In this document: one piece after another, positions 27,048-34,321 of the stretch
Numbering within the stretch: position 1 is the stretch's first letter
Layout: every line of letters begins with the position of its first letter
NCBI RefSeq assembly: GCF_009917525.1
Contig: NZ_QZDU01000004.1
Location: forward strand, 62,001-126,000
Length of the DNA stretch: 64,000 nt
Direction: 5' to 3'
From: Acutalibacter sp. 1XD8-36
Lineage (GTDB): Bacteria; Bacillota; Clostridia; Oscillospirales; Acutalibacteraceae
Notes under the pieces: model-generated
The model's database searches: none
Told to the model about the DNA's origin: nothing
Seen by the model: the letters and a program-made list of their open reading frames with translations, nothing else
Position numbers and translations under genes: made by a program

Positions 27048-27497
27048 TTATTCCAAAAGTTTTTTTAGTTTTTCAAGAATATGCATTTTCTTCTTATGAA
27101 CAGCATTGCGATATACGCCCAACTGTTCGGCATATTCCCGTTCTGTCATTTCTTCAAAGAACAATGCTTGAATCAAAGCCCGTTCCTTTTCAGTAAGCTG
27201 GGAAATCGCAGTATGTAGCTTGTCCACCATAATTTGCCGAAATACTACATCTTCAACGCTTTCCTGTCCGTTGGAGAATTGCTGTGCATTGTCCTCCATA
27301 AGCCTGTCTAATGAATCTTCGCGGCTGGGTATGATTTGTTCAAGCCGCCCGTCTTTAGTGAGAAGAAAACGCTCTGTTTTCAGGTCATTTTCAAAGTAAC
27401 GCATTTTTCGGTCGCCTTTTGTATAGGCGGCATAAACTTCATCCGTTACCTCGACAAGTTGACCGCTTATCCATATTCTTTTTTTGTTAGCACTCAC
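27048..27497 (-). CDS. Sigma-70 region-4-like regulator of the mobile element
   Basis: This 149-aa protein has its C-terminal 65 residues forming a sigma region-4 helix-turn-helix (LTEKERALIQALFFEEMTER and YAEQLGVYRNAVHKKKMHIL). The N-terminal part has a conserved-looking segment (WISGQLVEVTDEVYAAYTKG) often seen in proteins carried by Clostridia conjugative elements. No region 2 is present, so it is unlikely to be a complete sigma factor. It may regulate element genes. The start is a GTG with CGGAGG upstream. A terminator follows directly. Confidence 0.8.
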   Translation of the reverse strand: MSANKKRIWISGQLVEVTDEVYAAYTKGDRKMRYFENDLKTERFLLTKDGRLEQIIPSREDSLDRLMEDNAQQFSNGQESVEDVVFRQIMVDKLHTAISQLTEKERALIQALFFEEMTEREYAEQLGVYRNAVHKKKMHILEKLKKLLE

Positions 27498-28062
27498 GCT
27501 GTTTACCTCCGATCAATCTGAATTTTTTGAGATTCAGATTGACACGGAGGGCTGCGCCCACTATGGAATATCAAAAATCGGCATATTATGACATAAAAGA
27601 AACGCACCCACTTTACAGCGGGTGCGTCATTTTGTAGAGGGCTGCCATATATTAGCCTGTATGGACTGAATAGGCAAAACGGTGTCGAATGAAAAAATAC
27701 CGCAATCCCCTTAGAGACTGCGGTATGTAAAAATTGATATTTAAGTTTTTTATCAGGCGGTATTTTCGGCGGTTCGTTTTTTCTGCGTTTCATTATATCC
27801 CCTTTGCGGGGATAAGCCGACAGGTATTTTCAGTTTTCCCCTATCCGTTTTGTAGATAAAGGGATTATACTGTATGAAAAAGAGATTTCACCGAGATAAA
27901 ACCGAGATTACGCCGAGGAATATTGCAAGTTCAGACAATATGCGAAAGCAATCTGTCATACCAACGCAGAATATAGAGAACCGTTGAAAAATCGCTCGAA
28001 ATATCTTCTGTGGAATGAGAAAAGCAGCAGTCCAATGAAACAGACTGCCGCTTGAAATTGTT
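27498..28062. other. 565-nt gap in the element without a supported gene
   Basis: This gap holds two hairpins: an 8-bp stem at 27602-27627 (ACGCACCC/GGGTGCGT) and a minus-strand terminator at 27692-27726. Short frames at 27503-27793 (minus), 27874-27987 (plus, 37 codons) and 27888-28091 (minus) lack good ribosome sites and familiar sequence. The stretch looks like a deletion scar or regulatory spacer. Confidence 0.5.
27692..27726 (-). terminator. Minus-strand terminator below the winged-helix gene
   Basis: ATACCGCA and TGCGGTAT form the stem, followed on the minus strand by TTTTTTC. It probably ends the transcript of the winged-helix gene. Confidence 0.6.
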
Positions 28063-28467
28063 TTAATTATACTGAAACCGATACCCGACATCCCGAATAC
28101 TCTCTATCTGATAGGCGGGTTCTTGGTCGGTATCAAATAGTTTTTTCCGTAGATTTCTGACATGGAAACCGATTGTTTCCCGTTCGCTACCCGAAGAAAA
28201 ATCACCCCATACCTTTTCATAGATTTGGTCGTAGGTCAGCACACGGTTTTTATTAGCAACCAATAAACAGAAAATATCATATTCTTTTGCCGTCAATGAT
28301 ATTTCGTGTTCATCACTTTTGATCTTCCTGCGGGCAAGATTTATTTCAAGTCCGGGAAGTGATAATACCGGCTCGTCCCGAAGCTCCCATTTTTTCAAAT
28401 CAGGGTGGCGTGATAAAAAGGATAGAATATCCTCAAAAGCAGAACTGTCACGCTCTGTCAATTCCAA
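28063..28467 (-). CDS. Orphan winged-helix (OmpR-type) DNA-binding protein
   Basis: This 134-aa protein has an OmpR/PhoB effector domain at residues 45-133 (SLTAKEYDIFCLLVANKNRV, then TIGFHVRNLRKKLFD and YQIESIRDVGYRF). No receiver domain is present. The 45-residue N-terminus contains only a short helix-rich piece. The only in-frame start is TTG. The frame stays open upstream to a stop at about 28500 (adding QGADTIGRIII) with no ATG or GTG. Phosphorylation cannot control it in the usual way. Such short regulators are common in Firmicutes integrative elements. Confidence 0.8.
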   Translation of the reverse strand: MELTERDSSAFEDILSFLSRHPDLKKWELRDEPVLSLPGLEINLARRKIKSDEHEISLTAKEYDIFCLLVANKNRVLTYDQIYEKVWGDFSSGSERETIGFHVRNLRKKLFDTDQEPAYQIESIRDVGYRFQYN

Positions 28468-28552
28468 AATAATGATTCGTCCGATAGTATCAGCCCCCTG
28501 CTATGTTTTTTTATATCTTAATTGTAATGGTGTGCTTTTAAGACATTTACTG

Positions 28553-29098
28553 TTAAAATTTATCTGCCAAAACAGCCGCTTGATTGCATCCCTCTGTTTT
28601 ATCAATATCTCCTACATTGACAACTGCGGGAACTAATACCGTTCCTACCATTTTCCAGTTTAGCAATGCAGCAGAACGCTCTATCGGAACACGTACACCG
28701 TCAAAAACGGATTCATCATTTTCCTCACAACAGGAAATCAGCGCACATTCTTTACCCGATAGGTCAACCTTTGCATTGTAGAATGAAAACAGCTTATCTA
28801 TTACTGCTTTAATTTGTGACGGGATAGAGTACCAGTAAACCGGGGTTGAGAATACTACTGCGTCTGCTTCCTGAATAGCCGGGGCAATGGTATTAAAATC
28901 GTCATTAAAGGAACAGGCTTTCCCCGTTTTGAAGCAAGTTTCGCAGGCACGACACCCGCCTACATTCATTGTTGCAATGTCAAACCGGGTTATTGTATGT
29001 CCTTTTTTTTCTGCCGCCTTGATAAAAGCCTCTGTCATGGCAAAGCTATTTCCTTTTTTACGGGGGCTGCCTGTGATTACAACTATTTTTTTGCTCAT
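28553..29098 (-). CDS. Flavodoxin-fold NAD(P)H-dependent oxidoreductase
   Basis: This 181-aa protein is of the flavodoxin-like/FMN-reductase superfamily. The FMN phosphate loop is TGSPRKKGNSFAMTEAF. Cysteine-containing GGCRACETCFKTGKACSFND resembles iron-sulfur flavoprotein relatives. ADAVVFSTPVYWYSIPSQIK is the flavin-contact region. It probably reduces small quinone- or nitro-like compounds or serves redox defence; the substrate is unknown. It is divergent from an HxlR regulator with a palindrome between them. HxlR proteins often control such flavoproteins in response to electrophiles. Confidence 0.87.
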   Translation of the reverse strand: MSKKIVVITGSPRKKGNSFAMTEAFIKAAEKKGHTITRFDIATMNVGGCRACETCFKTGKACSFNDDFNTIAPAIQEADAVVFSTPVYWYSIPSQIKAVIDKLFSFYNAKVDLSGKECALISCCEENDESVFDGVRVPIERSAALLNWKMVGTVLVPAVVNVGDIDKTEGCNQAAVLADKF

Positions 29099-29179
29099 AA
29101 AATTATCCTCCTTTGATTGTGGGATTGACTTTTCCCATACAAGATATTATCATTATAGCAAGAATGAAACTAAAAGCAA

Positions 29180-29202
29180 GTACGCACATTTAAGTGCGAT
29201 AC
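29180..29202. promoter_or_regulatory. Candidate HxlR operator in the divergent promoter region
   Basis: A palindrome of CGCAC and GTGCG arms around ATTTAA (29183-29198), extended by outer GTA/TAC, lies between the flavodoxin-like and HxlR genes. Its position suits shared or autoregulatory control. Binding is inferred. Confidence 0.5.
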
Positions 29203-29242
29203 TAACATAAAGGTTATAAACTATCAGAAAGGAAAGTGTAAA

Positions 29243-29575
29243 ATGAGTGAACGGATTATTTCAAATGAATGTTTCAGAAGTACAGGATTTAGCTATACGT
29301 TGTCATTGATTAACGGAAAATATAAAATGACCATATTATATGTTTTAGCAGAATTTGGCATTGTCCGATTTAATGAAATGAAAAAGTACATTGAAGCGAT
29401 TTCCTACAAAACATTAAGTGCAACATTAAAAGAACTGGAAGCTGATAAACTAATTCATAGAAAAGAATATCCGCAAATACCACCTAAGGTGGAATATAGT
29501 TTAACTGAACGTGGCAAATCACTGATTCCAATACTTAACGCAATATGTGATTGGGGAGAAGAAAACGCATTATGA
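29243..29575 (+). CDS. HxlR-family transcriptional regulator
   Basis: This 110-aa winged-helix regulator has the HxlR pattern: INGKYKMTILYVLAEFGIVR, then FNEMKKYIEAISYKTLSATL, LEADKLIHRKEYPQIPPKVE and YSLTERGKSLIP. The usual N-terminal Cys is kept (NECFRST). Family members such as HypR and YodB sense disulfide or electrophile stress through that cysteine. It is divergently arranged with the flavodoxin-like gene. The ATG is preceded by GAAAGGAAAG. Confidence 0.9.
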   Translation: MSERIISNECFRSTGFSYTLSLINGKYKMTILYVLAEFGIVRFNEMKKYIEAISYKTLSATLKELEADKLIHRKEYPQIPPKVEYSLTERGKSLIPILNAICDWGEENAL

Positions 29576-29583
29576 TATATAAA

Positions 29584-29625
29584 AAGAAACGGACTGAAAC
29601 TGTTTGAGGTTTCAGTCTGTTTCTT
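29584..29625. terminator. Bidirectional terminator between hxlR-like and DUF1349 genes
   Basis: A long stem (AAGAAACGGACTGAAAC with GTTTCAGTCTGTTTCTT, one mismatch, 8-nt loop) with A and T runs on either side serves both converging genes. Confidence 0.8.
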
Positions 29626-29642
29626 AGGGACGATAAAGCCGT

Positions 29643-30233
29643 TTATTCACCCATACGAATATTTTTTACTGTTTTCTGTTCAAAAGTGAGGTCTGTATAA
29701 AACCTTGTCCCACCGTTTCCAACAGGAGCTTGCGGCAACAGTCCTACTTTTACCGTTTCGCCAACAGGAAGATTAAAAAATCTCGTCATGTAGAATTTTT
29801 TGCCGTCAACAGAATAATGGAACGCAAAGGATTTACCACATCTGCATACTTGCAGCCAAACTTCATTACCGTCAATGTTGCACCCATTTGCGTCGTCACA
29901 TTCCCCGTTTCTTGCAATAACGCTAACAACAGCGTGCGTACCAAAATCAGTCATTTCAAAACACGACTTCGCCCAGTTTTTCATATCCTGCATTACCATA
30001 ATGGAAGCGGAGTCATATGTATCTTTGAAATCATGGGACACTTTTACCCGCATAACGAAATCTCCGGCAATTTCAGTGTGGTAAAACGGAGCATTACATA
30101 AAGATTCCGGCGTAATTCCTTCTTCACTAACTGTACCGTTATTAAAGAAAAAATCACTTTGTGCCGGGGCAAACATTTCTATTCTGTTCCCTTCCTCTTT
30201 AACTTGTCCTTCATTTAACCATTTAAAATTCAT
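29643..30233 (-). CDS. DUF1349 (concanavalin-like fold) protein
   Basis: This 196-aa protein has DUF1349 features: the N-terminal FKWLNEG, FFNNGTVSEEGITPESLCNA, GDFVMRVKVSHDFKDTYDSA, then MKNWAKSCFEMTDFGTHAVV and HYSVDGKKFYMTRFF. The family is predicted to have a lectin/glucanase-like beta-sandwich and often accompanies sugar metabolism. There is no signal peptide, so it is cytoplasmic. Its start overlaps the MFS gene stop by 11 nt, so the two are an operon. The substrate is unknown. Confidence 0.85.
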   Translation of the reverse strand: MNFKWLNEGQVKEEGNRIEMFAPAQSDFFFNNGTVSEEGITPESLCNAPFYHTEIAGDFVMRVKVSHDFKDTYDSASIMVMQDMKNWAKSCFEMTDFGTHAVVSVIARNGECDDANGCNIDGNEVWLQVCRCGKSFAFHYSVDGKKFYMTRFFNLPVGETVKVGLLPQAPVGNGGTRFYTDLTFEQKTVKNIRMGE

Positions 30234-31443
30234 AATGTAAGTCCTCCTTGCATTTTTTATTTATATCTTTTCTCCGCATACCTTTCAGTATGAGAAGCGA
30301 TATTATAAGTATTAGCGGGAATATGCATCCTGTAAGCATTCCCATCTGTAAATTATTATTTGAACTTTGTGTGATTGCTCCAACAATACTTGGTCCCACC
30401 ATTCCACCTAAATCACCCGACATAGCAAGCAAGGCAAACATTGCAGTTCCTCCTGTCGAAATACGGCTGGAGCATATACTGATAGCACCGGGCCACATAA
30501 TCCCTACTGAAAAGCCGCACATAATACAGCCTATCAAACCTATAACGGGGTTGCTTGATACAGAAGCTGCAATATAGCATATCAGACAAAGACCGCCGGA
30601 GCCCAGCATAAATTTCATTAAATCCAGTTTTTCTCCATATTTCCCGTAAATAGCACGGCTTATCCCCATAGTTACCGCAAACATACAAGGACCAGCCAAA
30701 TCGCCAACTGACTTTGATAGTCCTAAAGCCGATTCTGCAAACGCAGAAGCCCATTGCGCCATAGATAACTCTGAAGCGCCTGCGCAGATCATTAGGACAA
30801 TCGCAATCCAAAATAGCGGGATATGAAGTAAGCTGCTTGTTTTCATTCCCTTTCCGTCTTCTGTAATGTGTTCGATAGGGCAGGCAGCAAAATTAAAGGC
30901 GTTATATATCGGAATCAACGCCCATACACAGGCAAGCCATCTCCAATTATCTGTTCCGAAAACTGCGAAAAAAACTGTTGATACAAGTATGACGCCCACC
31001 GAACCCCAACAATAAAATGAGTGTAACAGACTCATAGTGGCTTCCTTATGTTCAAAAGGACAAGCTTCTACGATGGGACTGCAAAGCACCTCAATCAACC
31101 CACTACCCAACGCATAAACAATTACACTTATCATAATGCCTATAAACGGCTCGGGCAAAAGTTCAGGCAGAAAGGCTAACCCTACCAGTCCAGCGGCAGC
31201 AAACACCTCTGAAGCTACAACACATTTACGATACCCTATGCGATCTACAAATTGCGTACACAAAATATCAACAATAAGCTGCGCAAGAAAAAGCACCCCT
31301 GATATAAGGGCAATTTTTCCTAAAGGTATATTATAATCGTTATGGAATTTCAAAAACAATAATGGAGCAAAATTAGCAGCGATTGCTTGTGTAATAAAGC
31401 CTAAATAACAAGCTTTTAATGTTTTTTTATAATCTTTAGCCAT
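30223..31443 (-). CDS. MFS transporter
   Basis: This is a 406-aa protein with about twelve hydrophobic helices. It has the MFS loop motif around QFVDRIGYRKCVVASE between TM2 and TM3 and a symmetrical region near GKYGEKLDLMKF between the halves. The ATG at 31443 has GAGAGGAAG upstream. It is translationally linked to the DUF1349 gene and divergent from an AraC regulator, suggesting an inducible uptake cluster, probably for a sugar or small organic compound. The substrate cannot be assigned. Confidence 0.88.
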   Translation of the reverse strand: MAKDYKKTLKACYLGFITQAIAANFAPLLFLKFHNDYNIPLGKIALISGVLFLAQLIVDILCTQFVDRIGYRKCVVASEVFAAAGLVGLAFLPELLPEPFIGIMISVIVYALGSGLIEVLCSPIVEACPFEHKEATMSLLHSFYCWGSVGVILVSTVFFAVFGTDNWRWLACVWALIPIYNAFNFAACPIEHITEDGKGMKTSSLLHIPLFWIAIVLMICAGASELSMAQWASAFAESALGLSKSVGDLAGPCMFAVTMGISRAIYGKYGEKLDLMKFMLGSGGLCLICYIAASVSSNPVIGLIGCIMCGFSVGIMWPGAISICSSRISTGGTAMFALLAMSGDLGGMVGPSIVGAITQSSNNNLQMGMLTGCIFPLILIISLLILKGMRRKDINKKCKEDLHYEF

Positions 31444-31478
31444 ATTGACTTCCTCTCTTTCCAGCACTATAATTAGAT

Positions 31479-31519
31479 TATATCGCATTATATTCTGAAT
31501 TTGAATCCACTATATCGCA
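31479..31519. promoter_or_regulatory. Direct repeats in the MFS/AraC intergenic region, candidate AraC operator
   Basis: TATATCGCA occurs at 31479-31487 and again at 31511-31519, same orientation, 32 bp apart (about three helical turns). AraC-family dimers usually bind direct repeats, and this pair lies between the regulator and its probable target. Confidence 0.5.
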
Positions 31520-31556
31520 ATATTATTACACAATATCCCAAAAATGAGGAAACTTG

Positions 31557-32501
31557 ATGAACATTAATGATAAATATAGCAAAATTGTTACAGACGAAAC
31601 ATTAAGAGAAACTGCTTATCACGGGAACGAGGAATATCCGTTTCAATACTATGAAGAGGATATTTGGCAATTTGATTTCCACTGTATAGATTGGCATTGG
31701 CACTCCGAGATTGAATTTGTTTTCGTTAAAAAAGGAACGGCTCAATTTCTGGTAGGCGGCAAAAGATATGTCCTAACTTCGGGAATGGGCATATTTATAA
31801 ATACGAAAGCCATTCACCGTTTTGAAGCGTCAGAAAGTGTCATTATCCCTAATATTGTATTTCTGCCAGATTTGTTATCTTCCAAAGAAAGTTTAATATA
31901 CCGGAAATATATTTGGCCTATTCTTAATTCAAATATAGATTGTTTTGTATTAACTCCCAATGTGAATTGGCAGAATACTGTTCTAAATTTACTGCTGTCA
32001 GTATTTTCTGCTCAAAAAACAACAAATTCCCATGAAATAAAAACTGTAGAATTACTTTTAAAACTATGGACTGTGCTATATGAAAATGTGGAGATAAAAG
32101 AGGACTCCTCCGTTTCAGAAGTATCTGCACGAACCACAGCGCAGCTGCAAATTATGATGCAATATATCCATAAAAATTATTCTGATCATATTTCGTTAGA
32201 TGATATTGCAAAAACCGTATCAATAAGTAAGAGCAGCGCATTAAATATATTTAATAAATATCTGAACACTTCTCCAATAAATTATTTAGTGAATTACCGC
32301 CTAAAACGTGCGGCAAGACTTCTTACAAATACAGATAATAGTATTTTTCTAATCGCACAGGCTACTGGCTTTGAAAATGTTGGCTATTTTTGTCGCAAAT
32401 TTAAAAAATTATTCCAACTAACGCCGAGCGAATACAGAAAAAAGGCAGGTTTTCCTTACTCTAATGTTGGTAAGTATCTATGTAAAAAAACTGAGAAATA
32501 A
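31557..32501 (+). CDS. AraC-family transcriptional regulator with cupin sensor domain
   Basis: This is a 314-aa protein. Its N-terminal AraC cupin domain (about 40-130) has DWHWHSEIEFVFVKKGTAQF and the LTSGMGIFINTKAIHRFEAS segment. The C-terminal AraC DNA-binding domain (about 205-305) has two helix-turn-helices (HISLDDIAKTVSISKSSALN, then IFLIAQATGFENVGYFCRKF) and closes LTPSEYRKKAGF. The ATG at 31557 with TGAGGA upstream is preferred to a TTG one codon earlier. It likely controls the divergent MFS-DUF1349 operon through the repeats between them. Base composition is strongly A+T-rich. Confidence 0.92.
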   Translation: MNINDKYSKIVTDETLRETAYHGNEEYPFQYYEEDIWQFDFHCIDWHWHSEIEFVFVKKGTAQFLVGGKRYVLTSGMGIFINTKAIHRFEASESVIIPNIVFLPDLLSSKESLIYRKYIWPILNSNIDCFVLTPNVNWQNTVLNLLLSVFSAQKTTNSHEIKTVELLLKLWTVLYENVEIKEDSSVSEVSARTTAQLQIMMQYIHKNYSDHISLDDIAKTVSISKSSALNIFNKYLNTSPINYLVNYRLKRAARLLTNTDNSIFLIAQATGFENVGYFCRKFKKLFQLTPSEYRKKAGFPYSNVGKYLCKKTEK

Positions 32502-32671
32502 ATCTCTCTGTTTTTCTTTTGCCCATTTTTTTATATTGTGGCACACCGCATCCAAGTATTTAATAATATTTTACTACATAATGATTTTCTCGGTAATTAT
32601 CACCAAAATAAGAACAGTAATAGTTCTCTTGTCGTTTTCCTTTTGTTAATTGCTTCGTAAAATTCCATCAT

Positions 32672-33133
32672 TTAATCCTCCTTGATTTCACTGAATCTTT
32701 TTGCCATTTGATTAGAAAACAGCGTTGTAAGCCGCACCAATTCGGCAATATCTTCGCCGGACAAATCCAACTCAGCCATTGCGTTAATCTCGGCATTAGC
32801 AGCAGGAGGAATAATTTTAGCGGTGTATTCCTTGCCTGCGTCTGTGAAGCGAACTATTTTATTGCGCCGATCCGTTTCGGATTCTGTTAAGGATATGTAA
32901 CCGAGTTTCCAAAACTTTTTGATAATAGCGCTGACGGTTTGCTTAGTAGCCGACAACCGTTCGCAAATTTCCGATTGCAGGCAACCGTCCGGCGCAAACC
33001 AAACAATATCAAGCACAAACAATTCTTTTGCAGTAAGGTTATACTTTCTTGCATACAATTCGTAGGCGGCAAACTGCACATCTCGCAGCCTGCAATATTG
33101 ATTGACATAGTTTCTGACTTCTTCCCAGTTCAT
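32672..33133 (-). CDS. MarR-family transcriptional regulator
   Basis: This 153-aa winged-helix protein has MarR features: LTAKELFVLDIVWFAPDGCL, then the recognition helix SEICERLSATKQTVSAIIKK and the wing YISLTESETDRRNKIVRFTD. The ATG at 33133 follows AGAGGAG. The upstream promoter has a palindrome at +10 or so, suggesting autorepression. No drug-efflux or oxidoreductase gene is directly linked, so a remote or lost target is possible. The neighbouring gap 32502-32671 has no gene. Confidence 0.9.
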   Translation of the reverse strand: MNWEEVRNYVNQYCRLRDVQFAAYELYARKYNLTAKELFVLDIVWFAPDGCLQSEICERLSATKQTVSAIIKKFWKLGYISLTESETDRRNKIVRFTDAGKEYTAKIIPPAANAEINAMAELDLSGEDIAELVRLTTLFSNQMAKRFSEIKED

Positions 33134-33153
33134 CAGTTCTCCTCTTTCTAATG

Positions 33154-33205
33154 TTAGACGGTCTAATATTGTACTTATTTTAACACAAACAGAGGAAGAT
33201 GTCAA
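33154..33205 (-). promoter_or_regulatory. marR-like promoter with palindromic operator
   Basis: On the minus strand, TTGACA (33205-33200), a 17-nt spacer and TAAAAT (33182-33177) form a near-consensus promoter. A perfect 6+6 palindrome TTAGAC-G-GTCTAA (33154-33166) lies just downstream, where a bound repressor would block transcription. Confidence 0.75.
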
Positions 33206-33274
33206 GGGAGATACTTCAAACAATATGTGAACTTATGTAAAAAGCTACCTGTGTTCGGCAGGCAGCTTTTTATT

Positions 33275-34321
33275 TTAGTATTGCGGCACACCGTACCCCA
33301 ATATCTCATAATATCCTATGGCATAGTGATTTTCTCGGCAACTATCGCCGGAATTGCCCTCCACGGTGTAAACTGTTCCGTTCTCGACTTTCTCAACGAT
33401 TCCCACATGATCGGATTCTCCGTCCTGCGAGCCTGACGAGCCTTTGTTGTCCCAATCAAAAAAGATAATGTCACCGGGGCGGGGTTCGTAGTTTCTGTTC
33501 TGCCAAAGTCCACGATCTCTGAACCATTCGACACCCCAGACGCAGCCTGCAAATTTCGGAATAACGCCTGCGTCAATATATCCGCACTCGTTAGCACACC
33601 ACGAAACGAAGCAAGCACACCATTCCACACGGGAGTTAAAGCCATACCACGACCAATACGGCTCACCGCCCACATTGCCGATCTGCGAGAGTGCGACCGT
33701 TACAATCTCGCCGTCGCCTGTGCCGATACCGTAAAGAACGGCGCTCCACATACTACGGTTTTCGTCGGCAAGAAGCTCGGCAAGCTGCTTTCGCTGGTCT
33801 GCATTGAAATTGTACTGATCCGCCATTTTCTCGGCGGTCTTATGGCTGACCGTGATATACAGATAGGTTCGTGTAACGGTGGTCGTTGTTTCCACAATAT
33901 TCCCGTGGCCGTCGTCGGTTTCGGTAATTACTTCCTCGGTCTTTGTTTCGGTCTGGGAAGATATTTCATTCATCTGCCAGAAAATATCTTTTAGAATCGC
34001 CTTTTTGGAATCGTTCATTGTGGCGACCTCCTGCGCATTGTCGGGATCGGTGGTGGTCTTGACCGCGTAAATAGCAAGCACTTCCGGCCAGACGGCGCGG
34101 GAGCCGGACATTTCCAACACATCATAGGAGATATTCGCCTTTGTCGTGTCAAGCTGCGTTTGATAGTCGGTGTTGATTTCCTGAACAACCACCTGCATGG
34201 TCTGATCCGCTTTGTCTTTGGTGCGGATATAGGCAGATTTCATACGCTCAGCGGCCACCGCTGATTTGTCAATCGCCTTGACCGTCCCTTTGGCAATCTC
34301 CATTGTCTTTATCTCCGGCAT
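33275..34321 (-). CDS. CHAP-domain mobile-element protein lacking its membrane region
   Basis: This 348-aa protein has an N-terminal 40-residue piece (MPEIKTMEIAKGTVKAIDKS and on) like the cytoplasmic start of CD1107-type element proteins. It runs directly into the outer part (VQEINTDYQTQLDTTKANIS) and a C-terminal CHAP amidase/endopeptidase domain with EWCACFVSWCAN (catalytic Cys), SDHVGIVEKV (His) and VEGNSGD. Relatives carry a long basic coiled region and a membrane helix between these parts. None is present here, nor a signal peptide. An in-frame deletion is the likely cause, so export of the hydrolase is doubtful. Its start overlaps the ParA chimera by 13 nt. Confidence 0.8.
   Translation of the reverse strand: MPEIKTMEIAKGTVKAIDKSAVAAERMKSAYIRTKDKADQTMQVVVQEINTDYQTQLDTTKANISYDVLEMSGSRAVWPEVLAIYAVKTTTDPDNAQEVATMNDSKKAILKDIFWQMNEISSQTETKTEEVITETDDGHGNIVETTTTVTRTYLYITVSHKTAEKMADQYNFNADQRKQLAELLADENRSMWSAVLYGIGTGDGEIVTVALSQIGNVGGEPYWSWYGFNSRVEWCACFVSWCANECGYIDAGVIPKFAGCVWGVEWFRDRGLWQNRNYEPRPGDIIFFDWDNKGSSGSQDGESDHVGIVEKVENGTVYTVEGNSGDSCRENHYAIGYYEILGYGVPQY

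Noticed and set aside
27503-27793. 96-codon minus-strand frame in the element
   Set aside because: It crosses two hairpins including a probable terminator, and has no good ribosome site or family resemblance.
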